The notes: generated by a model from the sequence alone, not told the origin. A DNA stretch of 64,000 nucleotides from Microbispora siamensis (GCF_016863095.1 NZ_BOOF01000013.1:186001-250000); one strand, 5' to 3'; shown: positions 52,197-61,972, counted from the first letter of the stretch. A program made the numbers and translations.

Positions 52197-55115
52197 TTAC
52201 TCCGCCGTCTTCCTGCGGGAACGTCGCCGTCCCCGGGAAGACGACGCGGAGCCGTCACCCTCGTCGGGGGTGGTGGGTTCGGCGTCGATGGCGTCGGTGA
52301 CGCTCTCGCGCACCGAGCCCGACGCCGCGGCGACGGAGCCCTCGCTCGTCGCCAGCTTCTCGGCCACCGCCTTCTCGATGGCCATCTTGCCCTGCGTGCC
52401 GCGCGGCTCGGGCTTCGCCTCGACCGGTTCGGTCGACACGATGATCCCGCGCCCGTGGCAGCAGTCGCACGGCGTGGAGAACGCCTCCAGCAGGCCCTGG
52501 CCGACCCGCTTGCGCGTCATCTGCACCAGACCCAGCGAGGTGACCTCGGCCACCTGGTGCTTGGTCCGGTCCCGCGCCAGGCACTCCAGCAGCCGCCGGA
52601 GCACCAGGTCGCGGTTGCTCTCCAGGACCATGTCGATGAAGTCGATCACGATGATGCCGCCGATGTCCCGCAGCCTGAGCTGGCGGACGATCTCCTCGGC
52701 CGCTTCCAGGTTGTTGCGGGTGACGGTCTCCTCGAGGTTGCCGCCCTGCCCGGTGAACTTGCCGGTGTTGACGTCGACGACCGTCATCGCCTCGGTCCGG
52801 TCGATCACCAGGGAACCGCCGGACGGCAGCCACACCTTGCGCTCCATCGCCTTGGCGATCTGCTCGTCGATGCGGTAGGCGGAGAACACGTCGGTCCCCT
52901 CCTCCCACTTCGACAGCCGCTCGGCCAGGTGCGGGGCGACGTAGCGGACGTACTCGTCCACCGTCGTCCACGCCTCGTCGCCCTCGACGACCAGGGAGCT
53001 GAAGTCCTCGTTGAAGACGTCGCGGACCACCCGGATGGTCAGGTCGGGCTCGCCGGACAGCAGTTCCGGCGGGCTGGCCGACTTGGCCTTGCGCTGGATG
53101 TTCTCCCACTGGGCCGACAGCCGGGCGACGTCGCGGCTGAGCTCCTCCTCCGAGGCGCCCTCCGCGGCGGTGCGCACGATGACGCCCGCGTTCTCCGGCA
53201 TGACCTTGCGGAGGATCTGCTTGAGCCGGGTCCGCTCCTTGTCGGGCAGCTTGCGGCTGATCCCGGTCATCGAGCCGTCCGGCACGTAGACCAGGTAGCG
53301 GCCGGGGAGGCTGATCTGCGAGGTCAGCCTGGCGCCCTTGTGGCCGATCGGGTCCTTGGTGACCTGGACGAGCACCGACTGCCCGGACTTCAGCGCCGCC
53401 TCGATCCGCTTGGGCTGACCCTCCAGCCCCGCGGTGTCGAAGTTCACCTCGCCGGCGTACAGCACGGCGTTGCGGCCCTTGCCGATGTCCACGAACGCCG
53501 CCTCCATCGAGGGCAGCACGTTCTGGACCTTGCCGAGGTAGACGTTGCCGACGTACGACTGGCTGGACTCCCGGTCGACATAGTGCTCGACGAGGATGCC
53601 GTCCTCGAGCACCGCGATCTGGGTGCGGCCGCCCTGGCGGCGCACGACCATGATCCGCTCGACCGACTCGCGCCGGGCCAGGAACTCCGACTCGGTGATG
53701 ATCGGGGGACGGCGGCGGCCCAGCTCGCGCCCCTCACGGCGGCGCTGCTTCTTGGCCTCCAGCCGGGTCGATCCCCGTACGCCCTGGACCTCGTCCACCG
53801 AGGTGGACCTGGTGGCGCGGGGCGCCCGGATCCGGACGACGGTGTTCGGCGGGTCGTCGGGGGCCAGCTCGGCCTCCTCGGTGCCCCGGCGACGGCGGCG
53901 GCGACGGCGCCTGGTGCCGGTCTGGCCCTCGGAGTCGTCCTCCGCCTGCTCGCGGTCGTCCTCCTCCGCCGACGCGGACTGCGGCTCCTCGCCCTCGCTC
54001 TCCTGCTCCTCGCCGTCCTCGGCGTCCCTGGCACGGGCGCCGCGTCCGCGTCCGCCCCTGCGGCGGCGCCGCCTGCGGCTGCCGCCCTCGGCCTCGGACT
54101 CGTCCTCGCCGGACTCGGCGGTCTCCTCCGGCTCCTCCGCCTCGTCGTCCTCGGCCGCCACCGGCTCGGGCGCGGGCGACGCGGGCCTCTGCGCGGGCAC
54201 CGCGAACGGGTCGGGGGCCTGGAAGATCGGCTGGAACAGCGCCGACGGCGCCTGGAAGGTCACCGAGGGCACGGACGGCTGCCGCGCGGACAGACCGAAG
54301 GGGTCGGCCACCACGTCCGGCCGCCCGCCGTCCTCCTCGGTGTCGAGGTCTTCCAGGTCGACGTCCTCGATGTCGAGAGGCTCGTCGTCCAGCGGTTCCT
54401 CGTCGGGGAGGTTGAGCCGCAGCGCGGCGGCGACCTCCGCCTCGGCGGCGCTCATCGCCCTGGATCGTTCCGGCTCCGGCTCTTCCGCCCGGACGCGACG
54501 GCGGCGCTTCGGGGCGGCGGGCTCCTCGGCCTGAACGACCTGCGTCGTCTTCTCCGCCTGCTCCGGCTGCGGGGACGGCTCGGCCTCGTCAGTCCTCTTG
54601 CGGGTCCGGCGACGCCGAGTGGGCGCGGCCGGCTCGTCGTCCGCCGCCGGCGCCGTCTCCGCCACAGGCGTCTCCGCCGCGGCCGCCACCGTCTCCACCG
54701 TCTCCGTCGGAGGAGTCTCGGCGACCGGCTCCTCGGCGGTCTTGGTACGGCGGCGGGTGACCCGCTTGGGCCGTTCCTTCGCGACCGGTTCCTCCTGCGC
54801 GGGGGTCCCGGCGGGCTCTTCAGCCGTCGGCGCGGTGCCCTCTTCAGCCGTCGGCGCGGTGCTTTCTGCGGCCGTCGGCGGGGTGCTCTCGGCAGCCTTC
54901 GGCTTGCCGGCCGCGGCCACCGTGGTCACCGGCGGCGGCAGGTCGTCCGGCTCGGGCGGGGGCCCGGCCGGGCGGCTCGCCGACCGGCGGCGCGGGGTCG
55001 TGGACACGCCGGACGGACCGGAGGAAACCACCTCTCCCCCGGCCTGGCCGCGTTCTTCCGTTGTCGTGTCACCGTCAAGGCTCATCGCCCCGTCAGTGGG
55101 CTCGTTGTCGAGCAT
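52197..55115 (-). CDS. rne: Ribonuclease E/G family endoribonuclease
   Basis: A 972-residue RNase. Residues 1-480 are disordered, Ala/Glu/Pro-rich and then Arg-rich (repeated TAPTAEE, several RRRRRR runs). The S1 domain follows (QSYVGNVYLGKVQNVLP, near residue 520). The catalytic DNase I-like part has GSLVIDRTEAMTVVDVNTG and IIVIDFIDM with the metal-binding aspartates. A Zn-link CDCC precedes HGRGIIVS. The long N-terminal extension in front of the catalytic core, rather than behind it, is usual in actinobacteria. ATG 55115 or ATG 55085 may be the start. Confidence 0.95.
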   Translation of the reverse strand: MLDNEPTDGAMSLDGDTTTEERGQAGGEVVSSGPSGVSTTPRRRSASRPAGPPPEPDDLPPPVTTVAAAGKPKAAESTPPTAAESTAPTAEEGTAPTAEEPAGTPAQEEPVAKERPKRVTRRRTKTAEEPVAETPPTETVETVAAAAETPVAETAPAADDEPAAPTRRRRTRKRTDEAEPSPQPEQAEKTTQVVQAEEPAAPKRRRRVRAEEPEPERSRAMSAAEAEVAAALRLNLPDEEPLDDEPLDIEDVDLEDLDTEEDGGRPDVVADPFGLSARQPSVPSVTFQAPSALFQPIFQAPDPFAVPAQRPASPAPEPVAAEDDEAEEPEETAESGEDESEAEGGSRRRRRRRGGRGRGARARDAEDGEEQESEGEEPQSASAEEDDREQAEDDSEGQTGTRRRRRRRRRGTEEAELAPDDPPNTVVRIRAPRATRSTSVDEVQGVRGSTRLEAKKQRRREGRELGRRRPPIITESEFLARRESVERIMVVRRQGGRTQIAVLEDGILVEHYVDRESSQSYVGNVYLGKVQNVLPSMEAAFVDIGKGRNAVLYAGEVNFDTAGLEGQPKRIEAALKSGQSVLVQVTKDPIGHKGARLTSQISLPGRYLVYVPDGSMTGISRKLPDKERTRLKQILRKVMPENAGVIVRTAAEGASEEELSRDVARLSAQWENIQRKAKSASPPELLSGEPDLTIRVVRDVFNEDFSSLVVEGDEAWTTVDEYVRYVAPHLAERLSKWEEGTDVFSAYRIDEQIAKAMERKVWLPSGGSLVIDRTEAMTVVDVNTGKFTGQGGNLEETVTRNNLEAAEEIVRQLRLRDIGGIIVIDFIDMVLESNRDLVLRRLLECLARDRTKHQVAEVTSLGLVQMTRKRVGQGLLEAFSTPCDCCHGRGIIVSTEPVEAKPEPRGTQGKMAIEKAVAEKLATSEGSVAAASGSVRESVTDAIDAEPTTPDEGDGSASSSRGRRRSRRKTAE

Positions 55116-55218
55116 GCGGGCGCTCTCCCGTCAGCCTCCGGGCACGTTTCCGCGCCGCGCGAAGGCTCTCGTCTCTCGCGGTCCGCCGGGCTTCCTGTCG
55201 GCGCCTCGGCGGCAAGTC

Positions 55219-55950
55219 TTATAGGTCTCCGCCTGCCCGGTCGAAGGCGAACGGGTCGGCGGGCTCACCGGTCATCGCGTCGAGCGGCCCCTGCGCCAGC
55301 CTGGTCACCGCTGCGGGTGACGGCGGCGCGAAGCCTGCCACGAGACGCAAACCCATGAGCACGTCGTCGGGCCGGACGGCAGGTGTTTCGTGCCGAACAA
55401 CCATACGAAGTATGACACACGGTTGAACGGTCTCCTGACCTGCCGTAATTCCCGGCCCCTCCACTACGGCCAGCGAACGCACCGCCTGGCGGGCGTCGAA
55501 CCGCCGCATTCCCTTCTTGGTCAGGCGCTCGACCTCCACCAGGTCGGCCGCGAGGAACTCCTTCACCGCCCGCTCGGCCTCGCCCGGATCGGCCCCGGGG
55601 AGCCGCAGCTCCCACATCGAGCCCTCCAGCCGGTCGGCCAGGTTCCCGTCCCGCGCCTCCACCACGTCGAGCACGTCCAGCCCCGGCGGCAGCGAGGCGT
55701 CGAGGTCGTCGCGAACCTGCCGAGGGTCGCACGGCCGGTTCACCCCGATCTCGAGGTACTCGGCCTCGCTCGCCACTCCGGTGGGGGCGGCGCCGGCGTA
55801 GGAGATCTTCGGGTGGGGGCTGAAGCCGGCGCTGTAGGCCACCGGAATACCGGCTCGCCGCACCGCCCTTTCGACGGCGCGGGAGATGTCGCGGTGGCTG
55901 GTGAAACGCAGGCGGCCCCGCTTGGCGTAGCGCACGCGCAGGCGCTGCAC
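55219..55950 (-). CDS. DUF2344 (TIGR03936) radical-SAM-associated protein
   Basis: A 243-residue protein. It contains QRLRVRYAKRGRLRFTSHRD and SAGFSPHPKISY, hallmarks of the family found beside or fused to B12-binding radical SAM proteins. Function is unknown, possibly RNA modification because of its partner and its ribosomal neighbourhood. GTG 55950 is the first standard start but has no ribosome site. The reading frame stays open upstream (PDGPAPEPTVQRL), and a CTG at 55989 is preceded by a GGAAGGA, so the true start may be non-standard. Confidence 0.88.
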   Translation of the reverse strand: MQRLRVRYAKRGRLRFTSHRDISRAVERAVRRAGIPVAYSAGFSPHPKISYAGAAPTGVASEAEYLEIGVNRPCDPRQVRDDLDASLPPGLDVLDVVEARDGNLADRLEGSMWELRLPGADPGEAERAVKEFLAADLVEVERLTKKGMRRFDARQAVRSLAVVEGPGITAGQETVQPCVILRMVVRHETPAVRPDDVLMGLRLVAGFAPPSPAAVTRLAQGPLDAMTGEPADPFAFDRAGGDL

Positions 55951-56044
55951 CGTGGGTTCGGGCGCGGGCCCGTCGGGAACGGGTTTCAGAGTTCCGTCGT
56001 CCTTCCGGTGTCGGTCGATCGTCTTTCAGGATAAGCCGTGAGCG

Positions 56045-57967
56045 TCAGATCACGGTGAGTGGCAGCAGTTTCCTGCCCGTCGGGCCGATCTGGATCTCCG
56101 TGCCCATCGTGGGGCAGACACCGCAGTCGTAGCAGGGCGTCCACCGGCAGTCCTCGACCTCGACCGTGTTGAGCGCGTCCTGCCAGTCCTGCCACAGCCA
56201 CTCGCGGTCGAGGCCGGCGTCGAGGTGGTCCCAGGGGAGCACCTCGTGCTCGTCCCGCTCCCGCGTCGTGTACCAGTCCACGTCGACCGGCTCGTCGGCG
56301 AGGGCCCGCTCGGCCGCGGCCATCCACCGCTCGAACGAGAAGTGCTCGCTCCAGCCGTCGAACCGGCCGCCGTCCTCCCAGACGGCGCGGATGACCCTGC
56401 CCACCCGGCGGTCGCCCCGCGACAGCAGCCCCTCCACGATCGACGGCTTGCCGTCGTGGTAGCGGTAGCCGATGGCCCTGCCGTACTCCTTGTCGGAGCG
56501 CAGGGCGTCGCGCAGCGCGCGCAGCCGGCGGTCCACCGTCTCGTGGTCGCACTGGGCGGCCCACTGGAACGGCGTGTGCGGCTTGGGCACGAACCCGCCG
56601 ATGGAGACCGTGCAGCGGATGTCGCGCGAACCCGTCGCCTCGCGGCCCGCCTTGATGACCTTCTTGGCCAGGTCGGCGATGCCGAGGACGTCCTCGTCCT
56701 CCTCGGTCGGGAGCCCGCACATGAAGTAGAGCTTCACCTGCCGCCAGCCGTTGGAGTAGGCGGTGGTGACCGTGCGGATCAGGTCCTCCTCGGTGACCAT
56801 CTTGTTGATCACCTTGCGCATCCGCTCGGAGCCGCCCTCCGGCGCGAACGTGAGCCCGGAACGGCGGCCGTTCCTGGACAGCTCGTTCGCCAGGTCGATG
56901 TTGAACGCGTCGACCCGGGTGGACGGCAGGGACAGGCCGACCTGGCTGCCCTCGTAGCGGTCGGCGAGACCCCTGGTGACGTCGGCGATCTCGGAGTGGT
57001 CCGCGCTGGACAGCGACAGCAGCCCGACCTCGCTGAAGCCGGACTCCCTGATCCCCGCCTCGACCATGTCGCCGATCGTGGTGATCGACCGCTCCCGGAC
57101 CGGGCGGGTGATCATCCCCGCCTGGCAGAAGCGGCAGCCCCGGGTGCAGCCCCGGAAGATCTCGACGCTGAACCGCTCGTGCACGGTCTCGGCGAGCGGG
57201 ACCAGCGGCTTCTTCGGGTACGGCCACTCGTCGAGGTCCATGACCGTGTGCTTGAACACGCGCGTCGGCACGCCGTCGCGGTTGGGGACGACGCGCATGA
57301 TGCGGCCGTCCGGGTGGTACTCGACGTCATAGAACTTCGGGACGTACACCCCGCCGGTGGAGGCGAGGCGCATCAGCAGCTCGTCGCGGCCGCCGGGCGA
57401 GCCCTCGGCCTTCCACTCGCGCAGCACCTCGGAGATCGCGATGGCGATCTGCTCGCCGTCGCCGAGCACGGCGGCGTCGAGGAAATCGGCGATGGGCTCC
57501 GGGTTGAACGCGGCGTGGCCGCCCGCCAGCACGATCGGGTCCTCGTCGGTGCGGTCCGCCGCCTCCAGCGGGATCCCCGCCAGGTCGAGCGCGGTGAGGA
57601 GGTTCGTGTAGCCGAGCTCGGTCGCGAACGACACCCCGAGGATGTCGAACGCGCGAACCGGCCGGTGCCCGTCCACGGTGAACTGCGGGACGCCCTCGGA
57701 TCGCATGAGCGCCTCGAGGTCGGGCCACACCGCGTAGGTGCGCTCCGCCAGCGTCTCGGGCAGCTCGTTGAGGATCTCGTAGAGGATCTGCACCCCCTGG
57801 TTGGGCAGGCCGACCTCGTAGGCGTCCGGATACATCAGGGCCCACCGGACGGTCGCCTCGTCCCAGTCCTTGACCGTCGAGTTCAGCTCGCCCCCGACGT
57901 ACTGGATCGGCTTCTGCACCTTGGGCAGCAGCGGCTCCAGGCGGGGAAACAACGACTCGACAGACAT
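56045..57967 (-). CDS. B12-binding radical SAM protein (TIGR03960 family)
   Basis: A 640-residue enzyme. An N-terminal cobalamin-binding-like domain (about 40-200) precedes the radical SAM cluster motif RGCTRGCRFCQAGM (CxxxCxxC, about residue 280). A C-terminal cysteine-rich segment near CRWTPCYDCGVCPTMG may bind another cluster. It is normally followed by the DUF2344 gene, as here (94 bases). The reaction is unknown. ATG 57967 gives the expected family start. Confidence 0.92.
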   Translation of the reverse strand: MSVESLFPRLEPLLPKVQKPIQYVGGELNSTVKDWDEATVRWALMYPDAYEVGLPNQGVQILYEILNELPETLAERTYAVWPDLEALMRSEGVPQFTVDGHRPVRAFDILGVSFATELGYTNLLTALDLAGIPLEAADRTDEDPIVLAGGHAAFNPEPIADFLDAAVLGDGEQIAIAISEVLREWKAEGSPGGRDELLMRLASTGGVYVPKFYDVEYHPDGRIMRVVPNRDGVPTRVFKHTVMDLDEWPYPKKPLVPLAETVHERFSVEIFRGCTRGCRFCQAGMITRPVRERSITTIGDMVEAGIRESGFSEVGLLSLSSADHSEIADVTRGLADRYEGSQVGLSLPSTRVDAFNIDLANELSRNGRRSGLTFAPEGGSERMRKVINKMVTEEDLIRTVTTAYSNGWRQVKLYFMCGLPTEEDEDVLGIADLAKKVIKAGREATGSRDIRCTVSIGGFVPKPHTPFQWAAQCDHETVDRRLRALRDALRSDKEYGRAIGYRYHDGKPSIVEGLLSRGDRRVGRVIRAVWEDGGRFDGWSEHFSFERWMAAAERALADEPVDVDWYTTRERDEHEVLPWDHLDAGLDREWLWQDWQDALNTVEVEDCRWTPCYDCGVCPTMGTEIQIGPTGRKLLPLTVI

Positions 57968-58016
57968 GCATCCAGGGTATCGGCTCCGGGGAGTGACCCC
58001 TGCGGATCTTCCTTCC

Positions 58017-58898
58017 TCAGAAGGGGTGCCAGATCCGGTCGTCGCCCGCGCGCAGCGAGGCCAGGCGGTGGCGCAGTTCGGCGTGCGCCGCGTCGTCCCG
58101 GTGCCCGATGCGCAGCACTGCCGTCAGCGTCTGCAGCTCCCTGATGTCGCGCAGCACCGGATAGCCCGGCCAGTCCCTGATGTCGCACCCGTACGCGTGG
58201 GCGAAGCCGTCCCGCTGCGCGTCGGACAGACCGAACCTGGCGCCCTGCAGGGTGGGCACCAGGTCGATCTCGCGCGGGCCGGCGCTGGCCGAGTCCCAGT
58301 CGCACAGCAGGATCCGGTCCGCGGTGCGGATCAGGTTGCCCCGGTGCGCGTCCCCGTGGACCAGTCCGTACGGCAGGGCGAACTCGACCCGCTCGTAGTA
58401 CGCCTCCTCCAGCGCCGCGCACCGGCCCAGCAGCCACTCCCGCTCCTCGCCGTCCAGGACGAGACTGGCCCGTACGGCCCGCCGTACGCGGCCGAACGGG
58501 TCGTAGGTCGGCAGCGCGAACGGGACCGGCGGCAGGGAGTGCAACCACCGCAGCAACAGACCGAGCGGGACCGGGTCGCCGTCGTCCGCGCCGTGCTCGT
58601 AGTGCCAGAAGGTCGCCAGGCAGCCCTCGACGGCCAGCGGCTGACGCACGTCGAGCGGCAGCGTGACGGGGAAGCCCTGCTCGTGCAGCCAGCGGGTGAC
58701 CTTGAGCGAGGTGACCAGGCGGTCGTACTTGCCCGGTGTGCCGGCCTCCGAGAGGCGGACGACGACCCCCTCCCCCGGCAGGTGGTACACCGTGTTGGCG
58801 AAGCTGCGCAGCAACCGGGCCCCGTCGGCGCTGAGCCCCGCCTGGCGGCACGCCTCCGCGAGCGCGGGCGGGGTCCCGGCGACGGTGGAGACACTCAT
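58017..58898 (-). CDS. Aminoglycoside-phosphotransferase-fold kinase
   Basis: A 293-residue APH/choline-kinase-fold protein. The Brenner motif is LVHGDAHRGNLI, and the metal aspartate is in LLCDWDSASAGPREID. The substrate is unlikely to be an antibiotic by default; most such actinobacterial proteins act on small metabolites. Its start overlaps the stop of the upstream TPR-type regulator by ATGA, so the two are co-translated and probably functionally linked. Confidence 0.87.
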   Translation of the reverse strand: MSVSTVAGTPPALAEACRQAGLSADGARLLRSFANTVYHLPGEGVVVRLSEAGTPGKYDRLVTSLKVTRWLHEQGFPVTLPLDVRQPLAVEGCLATFWHYEHGADDGDPVPLGLLLRWLHSLPPVPFALPTYDPFGRVRRAVRASLVLDGEEREWLLGRCAALEEAYYERVEFALPYGLVHGDAHRGNLIRTADRILLCDWDSASAGPREIDLVPTLQGARFGLSDAQRDGFAHAYGCDIRDWPGYPVLRDIRELQTLTAVLRIGHRDDAAHAELRHRLASLRAGDDRIWHPF

Positions 58899-60355
58899 CG
58901 CAGATCCCCCTCACTGCCCTGTGACTTCCCCTGTGACTCCCCCAGTGACTCGGGCAGCGCCCGGGCGGCCGACTGGGGCAGGCCGGTCGCGCAGAACGAC
59001 TCCAGCCGCTCGGCCAGCGAGCCGCGCACCATGGGCCGGGTGGACTGGAGCGTCTCGGCCAGGCTGTCGATCCTGCGCTCGGGCGGCAGGGCCAGCAGCG
59101 GGGTCAGGGCCTGCTCGGCCCCGCCGGGGTCGTCCTCCATCAGGTGCGCGACCGCGAGGTGGGCCCCGGCCATCGCCTCGCAGCCGTACGACCTGTTCTG
59201 CCGGTCCTCCCGCTCGTACAGGCCGAGCGCGGTGCGGGCCTGCTCGATCGCCCGGGCGGGCTGGCCGAGGTGCAGGTGCGTGACCGCCGTGTAGTAGGCG
59301 TGCTTGGCGGGCCGGAAGGCGAACTCCCCGGCGAACCCGTCGTGCAGTTCGTCCCCGGCGCCCGACTCCCGGGCGTCCGCCGCCTTGAGCAGGTCGTCCT
59401 CGGCCTCGCGGGTCCAGCCGAGCATCGCGCCCGCCCGCGCGCGCAGCATGTGGAGCCGCGCGCCGCCCTGGCCCCGGGGCAGTTGGGTGAGACCGTCCTC
59501 GGCGTAACCCGCCGCGTCCTCGTAGCGCCGGTCCCACAGCGCGACCGACGCCTGCATGCCGCGGGCCCAGCCCATGAGCGACCGGTGGCCGGCGATCCTG
59601 CCGTACGTCCACGCCGCGCGGGCGAGGGTGTCGGCGGGCACCCGGCGGCCCATGTCCATGCTCGCGTTGGCCATCAGGCCGCACAGCGCCCCCGCCAGGA
59701 AGTACAGCTCACCGGCCTGGGCCGGGTGGACGCGCCGCTCCAGCGCCCGGCGGGTCTGCTCCTGCAGCGCCCGCATCTCCACGAACAGCGGCAGCGGCGC
59801 CTCCCAAACGTACCTCCGGGACAGCCAGATCACCTGCGTGCGCAGCCGTTCCAGCGTGCTGTCGCCGACCTCGCTCGTCTCGACCCGCTCAGCGTGCTCG
59901 CTCGCCTCCTGCGCGGCGGCGCTGATCAGGTCGGGCGCGGCGGGGCGCCGCCACGCCCCGGGACGGCGCATCTCCGGGGGCGTGTAGTCCCGGGCGAACC
60001 CGAGCTGCACCGGGCCCGTCTCGAACAGGCGGCACAGCAGGTCGGTGTAGTCGCGGTCGGGCCGGGCCCCGGCCTCCCACTCCCGCCAGGACCGCTCGCT
60101 CAGCCCCCTGCGCTTGATCTGCTCGCGGTCGCACATCGCGTGGAAGCGCTCGATCGCCTCCTCGACCGTCCACCCGTACGCCAGGCGCAGGCACTTGAAA
60201 CGGGTCAGCTGCGGGCAGCACAGGTGGATCTCGTCGGCGATCTGGTGGAAGACCGCGGTCGTCGGCGGCTCTCCGAGAGCGGCGAGGGTGCGCTCGCGGA
60301 TGCCGCCGGCGATCTGGATGGCGGACCGGTCCCCGCCGCGTGAGGGTGTCGTCAT
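58895..60355 (-). CDS. Helix-turn-helix/TPR-type transcriptional regulator
   Basis: A 486-residue protein. The N-terminal part (about residues 20-120) has a degenerate XRE-like module (CLRLAYGWTVEEAIERF, GLSERSWREWEAG). From about residue 170 there is a helical-repeat region typical of TPR regulators (YEDAAGYAEDGLTQL, ARAIEQARTALGLYERED). ATG 60355 has GGGAG 5 bases upstream. This family is common in Streptosporangiales and usually precedes a small effector gene; here that gene is the APH-fold kinase. The C-terminus ends in a short Ser/Gln/Gly tail. Confidence 0.82.
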   Translation of the reverse strand: MTTPSRGGDRSAIQIAGGIRERTLAALGEPPTTAVFHQIADEIHLCCPQLTRFKCLRLAYGWTVEEAIERFHAMCDREQIKRRGLSERSWREWEAGARPDRDYTDLLCRLFETGPVQLGFARDYTPPEMRRPGAWRRPAAPDLISAAAQEASEHAERVETSEVGDSTLERLRTQVIWLSRRYVWEAPLPLFVEMRALQEQTRRALERRVHPAQAGELYFLAGALCGLMANASMDMGRRVPADTLARAAWTYGRIAGHRSLMGWARGMQASVALWDRRYEDAAGYAEDGLTQLPRGQGGARLHMLRARAGAMLGWTREAEDDLLKAADARESGAGDELHDGFAGEFAFRPAKHAYYTAVTHLHLGQPARAIEQARTALGLYEREDRQNRSYGCEAMAGAHLAVAHLMEDDPGGAEQALTPLLALPPERRIDSLAETLQSTRPMVRGSLAERLESFCATGLPQSAARALPESLGESQGKSQGSEGDLR

Positions 60356-60409
60356 CGGCTCTCCCAGTGGTGACACCCGCACGCTAACGCCGTACATGTC
60401 ACGAACCGG

Positions 60410-60658
60410 TCACCTCGCGCACTGCGAGTCGCTCTCCTCCAGCCGGAGAGGAACAACCGTCCCACCGCGGCGCAACTGAGCCGTGAAGAGCTGACCGCAC
60501 AGGCTGGCCGGCGTCTCGGCGAACCACACCGTCGGCGGGTCGCCCGCGGCCGCGGCGGCCCATCGTCCGCCGCCGTACACGATCCGGTAGTCGGGGAAGG
60601 CCCTGCGTAGCAGGTCAAGGGCGCGCTCGCGCTCCCGCACCTCGTCGTCCGGAGTCAC
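60410..60658 (-). CDS. Small hypothetical protein
   Basis: An 82-residue protein from a GTG with GGAGGA 3 bases upstream, a convincing start. It is acidic at the N-terminus (TPDDEVRERERALDLLRRAF) and contains RWAAAAAGDPPTVWFAETPA. I do not recognise the family. It lies 54 bases upstream of the TPR-type regulator on the same strand, so it is probably its first partner gene. Confidence 0.65.
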   Translation of the reverse strand: MTPDDEVRERERALDLLRRAFPDYRIVYGGGRWAAAAAGDPPTVWFAETPASLCGQLFTAQLRRGGTVVPLRLEESDSQCAR

Positions 60659-60735
60659 CGTTCCTCCGTAATGGTTCGTTCAACCCCCGAACCTGTTCCG
60701 TTCCCATGATGTTCGCGGGCTGGTGCGGGCGCCAG

Positions 60736-60772
60736 TGAGAGCGAGGATCCGCCACCCTGCGGACGGCTCTCA
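60736..60772. terminator. Terminator after rodA
   Basis: TGAGAGC (60736-60742) pairs with GCTCTCA (60766-60772), and TCCGC pairs with GCGGA inside, 15 bases after the rodA stop on the minus strand. Confidence 0.6.
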
Positions 60773-60787
60773 TGCGGGCGTCACCCG

Positions 60788-61960
60788 TCAAACGGGCCGG
60801 GATCTGAGGTGGATCGCCTGCAGGATGGCCACCGCCGTCATGTTCGCGAACGTCGCCGTGCCGCCGTAGGAGACGAACGGCAGCGGCACACCGGTGATCG
60901 GCATGATGCCGATGGTCATGCCGACGTTGACGAGCGTCTGGAAGGCCAGCCACGCGACGATGCCGCCGGAGACGAGCGCGCTGAACCGGTCGCCGCACAT
61001 CCGGGCGATCCGCGCGCCGCGCAGCAGCACCACGCCGAGCAGGGCCACCACGGTGACCGTCCCGACGAAGCCGAGCTCCTCGCCGGCGACGGTGAAGATG
61101 AAGTCGGTGTGCTGCTCGGGCACGAAGCGTCCGGTGGTCTGGCCGCCGTGGAACAGGCCCTTGCCGAACACCTCGCCCGACCCGATCGCCACCAGCGCCT
61201 GCGTGCTGTTGTAGCCCACGCCGCGCGGGTCGCTCGACGGGTCGATGAGCGCGGTGAACCGCGCCACCTGGTAGGGCTTGAGCAGCCCCAGCGACCACAC
61301 CGCCGCCGCCGCGAGCGCCGCGAGCAGCACCCCGGCCACCACCCAGCGCTTGCGTATCCCGGAGAAGACGATGATCGCTCCGGTCGTCGCCATCAGCACC
61401 ATCGTGGTGCCGAGGTCGGGCTGCATCATGACCAGCGCCGCCGCGACGCCCACCACCGCGAGGGACAGCGCGAGACCGGAGGCCCGCGGCCGGTCCTTGG
61501 CCTTCCCCTTCTCCGACGTCGGGGTCAGCAGCCGCGCCAGCATCACCACCAGCGCCGGCTTCATGAACTCGGCCGGCTGTAGAGCGAAGCCCCCGCCCAG
61601 CAGGATCCACGAGTGGTGGCCGTTGATCGTCGATCCCATCGGGCTGATGACCAGGATCAGCCCGATGACGGCGATGCCGTACAGGACCGGCGCGTACGTG
61701 CGCAGCCAGCGGTAGTCGGTCACCGCGATCGCGCTGTAGAGGGCCAGGCCGATGAGCAGGTTGAGCACGTGCTTCTTGGCCATGCCCGTCGGCTCGATCG
61801 ACGACCACGTGCGGGTGGCCGACCACACCAGCAGCGTGCCGACCGCGCTGAGCGCGACCACCGCGCCGAACAGCAGCCAGTCCATCCGCCAGACGACCGA
61901 TCCCCGGCCGACGACGCGGCTCGCGAACGACCTCCGCCGTACCCCGATGGCATCAGTCAT
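60788..61960 (-). CDS. rodA: RodA-type SEDS peptidoglycan polymerase
   Basis: A 390-residue membrane protein with about ten helices, polymerising glycan strands during elongation. SEDS signatures: ISPMGSTINGHHSWILLGG, GLQPAEF-like ALQPAEFMKPALV, MMQPDLGTTMVLM, and VPLPFVSYGGTATF at the end. It lies 12 bases after the penicillin-binding protein 2 gene, the usual elongasome pair. Confidence 0.94.
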   Translation of the reverse strand: MTDAIGVRRRSFASRVVGRGSVVWRMDWLLFGAVVALSAVGTLLVWSATRTWSSIEPTGMAKKHVLNLLIGLALYSAIAVTDYRWLRTYAPVLYGIAVIGLILVISPMGSTINGHHSWILLGGGFALQPAEFMKPALVVMLARLLTPTSEKGKAKDRPRASGLALSLAVVGVAAALVMMQPDLGTTMVLMATTGAIIVFSGIRKRWVVAGVLLAALAAAAVWSLGLLKPYQVARFTALIDPSSDPRGVGYNSTQALVAIGSGEVFGKGLFHGGQTTGRFVPEQHTDFIFTVAGEELGFVGTVTVVALLGVVLLRGARIARMCGDRFSALVSGGIVAWLAFQTLVNVGMTIGIMPITGVPLPFVSYGGTATFANMTAVAILQAIHLRSRPV

Positions 61961-61972
61961 GGCAGGCCCGCC

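Noticed and set aside
52185-55358. 1057-codon plus-strand open frame opposite the RNase E/G gene
   Set aside because: Low-complexity Leu/Arg/Gly translation, a mirror of the RNase reading frame.
58017-58898. APH-fold protein as an antibiotic resistance gene
   Set aside because: The fold is shared by many metabolite kinases and there is no resistance or biosynthetic context.
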